Below, in pieces: positions 1 to 7,400 of a stretch of DNA of 8,707 nt. Source of the stretch: Lysobacterales bacterium CG02_land_8_20_14_3_00_62_12 (GTDB taxonomy: Bacteria; Pseudomonadota; Gammaproteobacteria; Xanthomonadales; Ahniellaceae); NCBI GenBank assembly GCA_002785585.1, contig PEUI01000187.1:19662-28368 (forward strand), given 5' to 3'. The notes beneath the pieces are model-generated. The model was not told the DNA's origin, made no database searches, and worked only from the letters and a program-made list of their open reading frames with translations. Each line of letters begins with the position of its first letter. Positions within the stretch are counted from its first letter, which is position 1. The translations under genes and the position numbers were made by a program.

Positions 1-885
1 GTGCGTCTACCCGAAGTCGCCGCCACCCGCACCGCGCATACCGCGGTCGCGTTTGTGGTGGTCGGGCTAAGCCTGAAGCTCGCCCTGTTTCCTCTGCACC
101 TGTGGTTGCCCAACGCCTATACCTATGCACCGTCAGCGGTGACTGCGGTGCTCGCGGCGACCGCGACCAAGGTCATGGTGTATGTGCTGCTGCGGTTTGT
201 TTTCGGCATTGTCGGCGTGCAGTTTTCTTTTGGCGTGTTGCACCTCAACCAAATCTTTTTGGTGTTGGCGGTGCTTGGGGTGATCTCGGCGTCATTGGTC
301 GCGATCAATCAAACCAACGTCAAACGCATGCTGGCGTATTCGAGCGTCGCCCAGCTTGCCTACATGATTCTCGGTGTGGCGATGGCTTCGGTGACTGGAC
401 TGACGGCAACCTTGCTGCACCTGTTCAATCACGCTTTGATGAAAGGCGCGTTGTTTCTGGCGATGGGCGCTATTGCCTACCGGATCGGCAATAGCGATGT
501 CGCCAGCATGCGCGGCCTCGGCCGCCGCATGCCGTGGACGATGGCGGCGTTTGTAGTCGCTGGATTGAGCCTGATCGGCATGCCACTGACGGTCGGTTTC
601 GTCAGCAAGTGGTATCTGATTCTGGGCGCACTGCAACTGGGCTGGTGGCCGGTGGTCGGGATAATTCTCGGCGGCTCTCTGCTGGCTTTGGTCTATATCT
701 GGCGGATCGTTGAGATCGCCTATTTTCAGCCGAATGAGGACGGCGTCCGCGAAGAAGCGCCGCTGGCGCTACTGCTGCCGATGTGGGCGTTGGTGATCGC
801 CAATTTGTACTTTGGCATCGATACGCGGCTCACCATCGGCGCCGCCGAATCGGCGGCCCGGGTACTGATGGGGCTGGGTCCGTGA
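1..885 (+). CDS. Proton-conducting membrane subunit, MrpD/NuoN-like (3' part of gene; N-terminus outside window)
   Basis: This is the C-terminal 294 residues of an inner-membrane ion-translocating subunit of the PF00361 family, related to MrpD/MnhD of Na+/H+ antiporters and NuoL/M/N of complex I. The frame is open at base 1, and the GTG there is most likely an internal valine codon: the first visible helix carries the TM7 signature, so about 200 N-terminal residues lie upstream. Visible hallmarks are the TM7 lysine K26 (codon 76-78) in LSLKLALFPLHLWLP, the TM8 lysine K57 in ATATKVMVY, the NVKRMLAYSS loop, K148 in HALMKGALF, and K203 in GFVSKW (window numbering). These charged residues in helices are the proton path in the family. 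The stop TGA (883-885) overlaps the next gene's GTG. Nearest in style to MrpD-type 'monovalent cation/H+ antiporter subunit D' proteins. The transported cation cannot be read from the sequence. Confidence 0.9.
   Translation: MRLPEVAATRTAHTAVAFVVVGLSLKLALFPLHLWLPNAYTYAPSAVTAVLAATATKVMVYVLLRFVFGIVGVQFSFGVLHLNQIFLVLAVLGVISASLVAINQTNVKRMLAYSSVAQLAYMILGVAMASVTGLTATLLHLFNHALMKGALFLAMGAIAYRIGNSDVASMRGLGRRMPWTMAAFVVAGLSLIGMPLTVGFVSKWYLILGALQLGWWPVVGIILGGSLLALVYIWRIVEIAYFQPNEDGVREEAPLALLLPMWALVIANLYFGIDTRLTIGAAESAARVLMGLGP
526..551 (+). repeat. 26-bp exact direct repeat, copy 1
   Basis: The 26 bases beginning cgcatgccgtgg are identical to 1995-2020. The match ends at a mismatch on each side. Both copies encode the RRMPWTMAAF segment that precedes TM11/12 in the two adjacent D-type paralogues. 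This is a coding repeat from gene duplication, not a mobile element. Confidence 0.85.
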
Positions 886-2351
886 CCGCCGCATCGACTT
901 GGCTACTGCTGACGCTGGCGATCCCGCTGCTCGGCGCACTCGGCGTGCTGGCGGCGCATCGCCACGCCAACACCCGCGAGGCGATCACGCTGGTCAGCGC
1001 CGCTGCGCTGTTCACCGCGGTCGTCCAGGTATTGCTCGGCTTCGTTGCCGGGCGCGAACTGACGCTTGAACTCTGGCCTTTGTTCCCGGGCCTGCCGCTT
1101 TTGTTGAAGGTCGAGCCACTCGGCTTGCTGTTTGCACTGCTCGCCAGCGGCCTGTGGCTGGTCACTTCGGTGTATTCCATCGGCTATTTGCGGGCCAAAC
1201 ACGAAGAACATCAGACCCGCTTTTACCTGCTGTTCGCCATCGCCTTGTTTGCCACCGTTGGGCTGGCCTTTGCCGGCAATTTGTTGACCTTGTTCGTGTT
1301 CTATGAACTGCTGACACTGTCCACTTATCCGCTGGTCACCCACGTCGGTAACCCGCAGGCGATGGCAGGAGGACGGCGCTATCTGGGCATTTTGTTGCTG
1401 AGTTCGATCGGTCTGTTTCTGCCGGCGATCCTGTGGACGTTGCAAGTCAGCGGCACCCTGGATTTTGTTCCCGGCGGCATTTTGTCCGGACACCTGGACC
1501 CACAATACGCGGCGCTGCTGCTGGCCTTGTTTGTGCTCGGCGTCGGCAAGGCGGCGGTGATGCCGATGCATCGCTGGCTGCCCGCAGCGATGGTCGCACC
1601 GACGCCGGTGTCGGCGTTGTTGCACGCAGTGGCCGTGGTCAAGGCCGGCGTGTTCACCCTCACCAAGGTGGTGATTTACATCTTCGGCACTGGCTACCTG
1701 GCAACGATTCCCGCCGAGCGACTGTTGGTCTATCTCGCCGGTTTCACCGTCATTGCCGCGTCGCTCGTTGCCCTGCGCCAAGACAATCTGAAGCGATTGC
1801 TGGCCTATTCGACGATCAGCCAATTGTCGTACATCGTGCTGGCGACTTTATCGCTGTCACCCATGGCGCAAATCGGTGCGGCGCTGCATATGCTGGCGCA
1901 TGGTTTTGGCAAGATCACGCTGTTTTTTGCGGCCGGTGCCATTTATGTAGCGGCCAACAAGACCCAGGTCTCGCAACTTGACGGCATCGGCCGTCGCATG
2001 CCGTGGACGATGGCGGCGTTCGCTATCGGTGCGCTGACCATGATCGGCGTGCCGCCCACCGGCGGATTTATTTCCAAGTGGCTGATCGTCGCCGGTGCCT
2101 ACTCGCAGGACGACTATTTCGTGATGGCGGTGATCGCCGCCTCCACGGCGCTCAATGCGCTGTATTTTTTGCCAATCCTGAAGCGGGCCTTCTTTAATCC
2201 CGAAAGCATCCCACCCAGTCGCGACCACGGCGAAGCGCCCTGGCCGATGCGGCTGGCCTTGCTGATCACAGCTGGCGCCAGTTTGTTGCTGTTTGTATTC
2301 CATGCGCCGGTCATCGAACTGGAAAAATCCATCGTCCTGGTACTGCCATGA
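882..2351 (+). CDS. Complete MrpD/NuoM-like proton-conducting antiporter subunit (489 aa)
   Basis: This is a second D-type subunit of the PF00361 family, about 489 residues with roughly 14 predicted transmembrane helices, a normal length for MrpD/NuoM. The start chosen is GTG 882, which overlaps the preceding stop as GTGA and gives a hydrophobic N-terminus (MTAASTWLLLTLAIPLL). A weak GGGG (870-873) lies 8 nt upstream, so translational coupling is likely. The frame is open further upstream (to about 783), but that part only shadows the preceding gene. Key residues visible are the TM5 glutamate E142 in FVFYELLTL, the TM7 lysine K223 in VGKAAVMPMHRWLP followed by APTPVSALLHA, the TM8 lysine K254 in VVKAGVF, K344 in HGFGKITLF, and K399 in GFISKW. 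This is the complete proton-channel set of the family, so the subunit is probably active. It shares GRRMPWTMAAF with the upstream paralogue, pointing to tandem duplication. Its stop overlaps the next start as ATGA. Confidence 0.93.
   Translation: MTAASTWLLLTLAIPLLGALGVLAAHRHANTREAITLVSAAALFTAVVQVLLGFVAGRELTLELWPLFPGLPLLLKVEPLGLLFALLASGLWLVTSVYSIGYLRAKHEEHQTRFYLLFAIALFATVGLAFAGNLLTLFVFYELLTLSTYPLVTHVGNPQAMAGGRRYLGILLLSSIGLFLPAILWTLQVSGTLDFVPGGILSGHLDPQYAALLLALFVLGVGKAAVMPMHRWLPAAMVAPTPVSALLHAVAVVKAGVFTLTKVVIYIFGTGYLATIPAERLLVYLAGFTVIAASLVALRQDNLKRLLAYSTISQLSYIVLATLSLSPMAQIGAALHMLAHGFGKITLFFAAGAIYVAANKTQVSQLDGIGRRMPWTMAAFAIGALTMIGVPPTGGFISKWLIVAGAYSQDDYFVMAVIAASTALNALYFLPILKRAFFNPESIPPSRDHGEAPWPMRLALLITAGASLLLFVFHAPVIELEKSIVLVLP
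1995..2020 (+). repeat. 26-bp exact direct repeat, copy 2
   Basis: This is the second copy of the 26-base coding repeat at 526-551, in the same structural position of the downstream paralogue. The third D-type gene does not share it; there the segment reads FQSMPVTAICGIV. Confidence 0.85.
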
Positions 2352-2608
2352 ACGCCGATCCCGACCAACGCCATTGGCTGCTCAGACCCGGCACGCTGCG
2401 GCTGCTGTGCTGGCTCGGCGCGTCCGTGCTCGCCATCACCGTGCTGGCGCAGCTCTGGGTCGATCTGCACGCCGAGTTCGGCGTCGATGGCTGGTTTGGC
2501 TTTAACGCCGGTTTCGGCTTTCTCAGTTGCGTGCTGATGGTGCTGGTGGCCAAGGTACTCGGCTACTTCGTCAAGCGGCCGCAGAAGTTCTACCGCCACG
2601 ATGATTGA
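2348..2608 (+). CDS. Small two-helix membrane protein of the antiporter operon
   Basis: This 86-residue protein has two predicted transmembrane segments, about residues 19-37 (LLCWLGASVLAITVLAQLW) and 51-74 (ending VLVAKVLGYF). They are joined by a glycine- and phenylalanine-rich loop, HAEFGVDGWFGFNAGFGF. The C-terminal end is basic, then acidic (VKRPQKFYRHDD). ATG 2348 overlaps the preceding stop as ATGA, and its own stop overlaps the next ATG by 8 bases (2601-2608). No strong Shine-Dalgarno is seen, so coupled translation is likely. I recall similar short 'hypothetical' genes with an FG-DG-FGF segment and a terminal KRP-YY-like end beside multi-D Mrp-type clusters. That is memory, not a search result. 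The position suggests a structural or assembly subunit of the antiporter. It is not MrpF, MrpG or NuoK as far as I can tell from motifs, and no catalytic role can be assigned. Confidence 0.85.
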   Translation: MNADPDQRHWLLRPGTLRLLCWLGASVLAITVLAQLWVDLHAEFGVDGWFGFNAGFGFLSCVLMVLVAKVLGYFVKRPQKFYRHDD

Positions 2609-4304
2609 CCTCGCGTTGCCACCACTTTGCCTGCCACCGGCGCTGGTCCTGTTTACCGGTGCGCTGTTGATCGCCTTGGTGCGTCCTGCCATCCGCCCGC
2701 TGATCTTGCTGCTGGCACCGCTGTTGACCTTGTGGGCGGTCTGGAATCTGGGCGATGGCGTGTCGCTGCAAACGCAATTTCTCGGCCATCCCATCGAACT
2801 GATTGAAGCCGACCGTTTGCGCCGGTTGTTTGCCACCGTGTTCGCCTTGATGGCTTTCGCTGGCGGCCTGTTTGCGCTGCGCCAGGCCAGTCGCTTCGAG
2901 TTGTCGGCGGCCTATGCGTATGCCGCCTCGGCGGTCGCTGTCTGTTTTGCTGGCGACTTGATCAGCCTGTTCGTGTTCTGGGAATTGATGGCGCTGTTCT
3001 CCACCTTGGTCGTTGCCGCTGGCAACCACCCGGCCGCACGCCAGGCAGCGGTTCGCTATGGCGTGCTGCACCTGTTCGGCGGCGTCGTGATGATGCTTGG
3101 CATCGTCGGCATCATGGGGCAAACCGGCTCGGTCGACATCCGCGCCATCGCACTCGATTCGGTCGCCGCGTGGCTACTGCTGACCGGGGTGTTGATCAAC
3201 GCCGCCGCGCCGCCACTGTCGGCCTGGATCGCCGATGCCTACCCGGAAGCGAGCCCGAGTGGCAGCGTGTTCTTGTCGGCCTTCACCACCAAAGCGGCGG
3301 TGCTGGCGCTGATCCTGTTGTTCCCCGGCGCCGGGGTGTTGATTCCGATCGGCATCGCGATGATTTTCTACGGCATTCTCTATGCGTTGCTGGAAAACGA
3401 CATCCGCCGCATCCTCGCCTATTCGATCGTCAATCAAGTCGGTTTCATGCTGGTGGGCGTCGGCATCGGTACCGAACTCGCCATCGACGGCGCCGCCGCG
3501 CATGCGTTCGCCCACATTCTCTACAAAGGCCTGCTGTTCATGAGTGCCGGCGCGGTGATTTTTCAGACCGGCAAGCGCCAGTGTACGGACCTGGGTGGCC
3601 TGTTCCAGAGCATGCCGGTGACCGCCATCTGCGGCATCGTCGGCGCCTTGGCGATCTCGGCGTTTCCGCTGACTTCGGGCTTTATTGCCAAATCGATGAT
3701 CAGCCAGAGCGCCGCCAATCAACACCTGGCGCTGGTCTGGACTCTGTTGACGGCAGCCTCGGCGGGGGTGTTTCTGCATGCCGGCATCAAGTTTCCATGG
3801 TTCGTGTTTTTCCAAAAAGACTCCGGGCTGCGACCCGCCGATCCGCCTTGGAACATGCAGGCAGCGATGCTGCTGCTGGCCGCAGCCTGCATCGGTCTGG
3901 GGGTTTTTCCGGGGTTGCTCTATGGCCTGCTGCCTTATCCGGTGGACTATTTGCCATACACCGCAGCGCACGTGTTGAGTCAACTGCAACTGTTGCTGTT
4001 TGCCGGACTCGCCTTCTTCGTCATGTTGCCGTGGATGCAACGCACGCTCACCATCAGCCTGGACTTTGACTGGTGCTATCGACGGCTAATTCCCGCAATC
4101 GCGGCACAGGTCGAATCGGGCTGGGATTGGATCAAACAACGCTTCGACGCCTTCTGGCAAAGCTACGGCGCACGCGCCCTGGACTGGGTGCTCGACCCAC
4201 ACCGTTCCCGCGGCTGGCTGGCACGCACCTGGCCCACTGGCAGCATGGCCCTCTGGGTCGTCGCGTTATTGGTGCTGGTGATCTGGTTCGGGCCAGCTCA
4301 ATAG
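2601..4304 (+). CDS. Divergent D-type antiporter subunit with C-terminal extension (567 aa)
   Basis: This is a third PF00361 membrane subunit, longer than the 480-500 residues usual for MrpD. It keeps the TM5 glutamate E128 (FVFWELMAL, codon 2982-2984), the TM8 lysine K231 (SAFTTKAAV), the DIRRILAYSIVNQVG loop (about 267-280), K309 in AHILYKGLLF, and K364 in SGFIAKSM. At the TM7 position, where the two paralogues have lysine, it has asparagine N200 (codon 3198-3200) in LINAAAPPLSAWIADAYPEAS. After about residue 475 comes an extension: LDFDWCYRRLIPAIA, then an aromatic-rich amphipathic stretch (about 504-545) and a last hydrophobic helix (548-564, ending VIWFGPAQ). The ATG lies inside the previous gene. 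It is the last gene before the terminator. Proteins annotated 'Na(+)/H(+) antiporter subunit D' with NAA-PP-AW-DAYPEA in place of K-P-H-WLP are, as I recall, a recognised subgroup, so the change looks family-wide and is not a local mutation. Confidence 0.92.
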   Translation: MIDLALPPLCLPPALVLFTGALLIALVRPAIRPLILLLAPLLTLWAVWNLGDGVSLQTQFLGHPIELIEADRLRRLFATVFALMAFAGGLFALRQASRFELSAAYAYAASAVAVCFAGDLISLFVFWELMALFSTLVVAAGNHPAARQAAVRYGVLHLFGGVVMMLGIVGIMGQTGSVDIRAIALDSVAAWLLLTGVLINAAAPPLSAWIADAYPEASPSGSVFLSAFTTKAAVLALILLFPGAGVLIPIGIAMIFYGILYALLENDIRRILAYSIVNQVGFMLVGVGIGTELAIDGAAAHAFAHILYKGLLFMSAGAVIFQTGKRQCTDLGGLFQSMPVTAICGIVGALAISAFPLTSGFIAKSMISQSAANQHLALVWTLLTAASAGVFLHAGIKFPWFVFFQKDSGLRPADPPWNMQAAMLLLAAACIGLGVFPGLLYGLLPYPVDYLPYTAAHVLSQLQLLLFAGLAFFVMLPWMQRTLTISLDFDWCYRRLIPAIAAQVESGWDWIKQRFDAFWQSYGARALDWVLDPHRSRGWLARTWPTGSMALWVVALLVLVIWFGPAQ

Positions 4305-4324
4305 CTTGAGTTGCGGCTACTTCT

Positions 4325-4347
4325 ACGCGTCGCTTAGCGATACGCGT
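4325..4347. other. Imperfect hairpin downstream of the antiporter operon
   Basis: The stretch reads acgcgt-cgct-t-agcg-at-acgcgt. Its outer arms (4325-4330 and 4342-4347) and inner arms (4331-4334 and 4336-4339) can pair into a ten-base-pair stem with a single-base loop and a two-base bulge. There is no T-run after it, so it is not itself an intrinsic terminator. It may protect the 3' end of the operon mRNA, or be a REP-like extragenic palindrome. Only one copy is in the window. Confidence 0.5.
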
Positions 4348-4363
4348 CTCCAGTCCCTACCGG

Positions 4364-4396
4364 AAAAAAACGCGGCCCAAAGGCCGCGCTTTTTTT
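4364..4396. terminator. Bidirectional intrinsic terminator between convergent genes
   Basis: Seven A (4364-4370) are followed by cgcggcc (4371-4377), loop caaa (4378-4381), ggccgcg (4382-4388), one C, and seven T (4390-4396). The seven-base-pair GC stem has a U-tract on both strands, so it can end the + strand antiporter operon (stop 60 nt upstream) and the - strand protease transcript (stop 17 nt away). Confidence 0.93.
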
Positions 4397-4413
4397 GCCG
4401 CTGTCGCTACCAA

Positions 4414-7400
4414 TTATTCGAACCCATTATTGAAGATATTGAAGGGGTTCGGTGTGGTGCAGCCTTGAACTTGCACATCGTCAAGATAAAAGCCGTGCGG
4501 CGCACTCCCAACCGACGTATCTGTACCCACACGGAAGCGGAACTGCACGCTCTGCCCAGCAAACGAATCGATATCGACAACTGACTTGGTCCACACCGGC
4601 GCATTGGCCGGGGGCGGATTTTCGCACCAAGCTTGGAGATTCGCGATCGGACTTGAGAAATCCGTGGACACCAGGCCGTCGTAGGGATCGGTAAGCAGAC
4701 TGGGTGAACCAATCTGCGTCCAAGTCGTGCCGCCGTCAGTGGATACCTCCAGCAACCCGCCGTCGAAGCAACCGCCAGTCCGTGATTCGAGGATCTGATG
4801 GCTGAAGTACGACAGCGTCAAAGCGGTTTGTCCGTTTGGCAGCGCAATCACTGGCGACACCAGGCGTTGATCGCTGAGGGCAGCGAGATCCTGCGCCAGG
4901 AACGCGTTGCTGCCAGCATGAGTGCGTGCTGTGGTGATCGCCCAGTTGCTAGCACCGCTGCTGCCCGCACCAAGCGTCCACCCGGATGGACCCGATTCAA
5001 AGCCGGTCACATAGCTGACGGTGGGCGTGGTGCCAAGCGAACAGTCTCCGGGCAGCGCCACCGTTGTGAATGACCTCACAGGTGAGTTCAAACTGCCACA
5101 CGAATTGTTCGCGCGCACCCGCCAAAACAACACAGTGTTGGTCGGCAGATCACTGGTGGGGGTATGTGAATTGCTGGTACTGCTACCGGAATAGACCAAT
5201 GAACTGAAGTCGGCACTGTCGTCGACTTCAATGGTGTAGTCGGCGGCTTGAACACCAGCATCCCAGGTAAAAGTTGGTCGTGCCACTACATTGGTGGCGG
5301 CATCAGCGGGCGCGGTCAAGGTTGCGCTGGTTGGATTTGCCGTGTGCACGATGAGGTCCAGTGCACGATTCTTGCTTTCCGAACCCGCCGTGCCGGTCAG
5401 CGTGATCGGATAGGTGCCAAACGCTGCGCTACCAAGATTGCCGATCGTCAGCGTGCTGCTGCCGGGCGGTGTCACCGGGTTGCCGGAGAAATTGGTGGTC
5501 GACGCTGGCGGTTGACCGGTAACACTCAGGGTAACGTTGCTGGCAAATCCGAGGATCGATCCCACGTTCACCACATGATCCACAGAATTGGTGACTTGCG
5601 TGCAAATCGTGTGCGTCGTGGTATCCACCACTAGCGAGAACGTAGGTGACTGGCTGCAGTTGTCACAAACCAAAGCAAAATCCTGATCGGTCATGTCCAC
5701 ATCCCCGGGCACGCCATCGTCCGCAATATTGGCGCCAATGACACGAATTTCGACCGCAGTGCCGGTCCCTGCTGGCAAAAATACTGCCTCGTAGTTGTTC
5801 AGCGCATCGGCAATTCCGCCGGTGCTGCTGAACGCACCGGTGAACACGTTGCCGCGGTAGGTAACACCATCAACGATGGCTTCAAGATCGAGATTATTCA
5901 CCTGCGGACTGGTGCCAATTGCTCCCGGTTTGTCGGTGTACGCCAAGGCCACACGAAATGGCCGCAGCGGATCCGCCATCGACCCAATCCATGAAAACTG
6001 CTCACCAGTAGCGGCTAGAACACGGGTCTGGTTGACTACGAATTTCGGAACATCGTTGAACATGTTTTGCAGGTTGGGCATACCGTAACCCTGCGCATTG
6101 CTGGGCAAGGTGTCGTTCGCGTCGACACCCGTCAGGTAAGTGGGATGCGCCATCATCCAGGCTTTCTGCAATGCCGGTGTCGGCGCTGATGCCACTCCAC
6201 CGTCAAAAACAACCACACCACGGCCATTGCCTACCCAGTAATCAACCAAAGAAGCAACGCCGGCAATCGCCGGGCCCGAGTGACTGGTACCCGATGATGC
6301 ACTGTAGGTAACGTTGCCCAGCGGACGAGCCGCATCACAAGTGCCAGTGCCATTGGTGGGGTTCGCCTGGGTACCCGAAATATGTGTACCCGGAGCGATG
6401 ACTTCAGGCTTTTTGCGATTGCCAGGCGCGGGACCGCGCGACGAAAAATCGATCACATCCATCGCATTGTCGGCGCCGGTCGGACCCACGCCACAACCGT
6501 CAGTCCAGTTGCCCGACTCATCCGTTGGGCGTGCATTTTCCGACGCACCGACCGAAATCATGTTCTTGCCATTGCCGGGGGTTCCCAAAGTGGCAGCGCC
6601 AGGGCCGGAATTGCCGGCCGAAAACACAAAAGTCACCTGCTGATTGCCGGGCTCGGCGGTGTCTGCATCACGGACGCCAGCGTCATAAGTTTGCGATGAG
6701 TCGTCGTAGGTCCCGGCACAACCACTGCAGCCCCAAGAATTGTTGGAGATGGTGGCACCGGCATCCTGGAGCTTTTTGATCACGCCAGCATCATTACCAC
6801 CGCAATTCACTTGACTGAATCCTGCGGCGTCAAATATCCGCGTACCACCGACCCGGGCCCAAGGATTCATGCCCTGGCCGCGTTGGTACTCGCCCGGGAA
6901 TCGCGCGCCAGCGGTGGCCGCATTGGTGCGCACATCGAACCCACCAATGATGTTGGTGTTGATGTGGCCATGCCCGTCCACCGTACCATTGCTCGGCGTA
7001 CACGCCTGGCTATAAATGACCCGAGATGGATTGGAGACCAAACCACCCTCATGCAGAGTCGGGTCGCCGGAATTGGTAGTGCGGTTACCGATGCCGTCAT
7101 CGGTGACATCGACAATGGGATAGGAAGATGGTGTGCTGGGGAACGACAAAGACTCTAACCAGCCTTTATAACCCTCGCTCGCCGGTTCCGCTTGGCCTGG
7201 CGCAAAATGACCGCGGATGATCGTCGCCTGAACTTCGTCGAGCTTCTGACGCGGCAAAACTTCACCCACCCAAAATACGTCCGGCAGCTCCGCAACGGCG
7301 CGAAGTTGGTCGAGTGTGCCGGTAAACCGGGCGTTCTCGAACGCCAATATCGGCGTCCAGTCAGTTTCGGGCTTTAGGCCGAGTCTACTGACCGCAACAC

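Noticed and set aside
783..881. Longer N-terminus for the second antiporter subunit
   Set aside because: The extension overlaps the end of the first gene out of frame, reads as a hydrophilic low-quality peptide, and would add 33 residues not expected in MrpD/NuoM. GTG 882 gives the coupled GTGA overlap and a hydrophobic start.
903..1823. Long open frame on the minus strand opposite the second antiporter gene
   Set aside because: The translation is rich in Gln, Arg and His with no hydrophobic core, typical of a shadow of a GC-rich membrane protein gene.
526..2020. The 26-bp repeat as a mobile element or recombination site
   Set aside because: Both copies are in frame at the same structural position of two paralogues, so duplication explains them; there are no terminal inverted repeats or transposase.
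3174..4040. Long open frame on the minus strand opposite the third antiporter gene
   Set aside because: Same Gln/Arg/His-rich shadow composition; no ribosome site or known motif.
4306..4584. Open frame on the plus strand after the antiporter operon
   Set aside because: It runs through the intrinsic terminator and then antisense to the 3' end of the protease gene; no ribosome site.
6314..7158. Several plus-strand open frames opposite the protease gene
   Set aside because: They are antisense to the conserved catalytic domain, and have no ribosome sites or recognisable domains.
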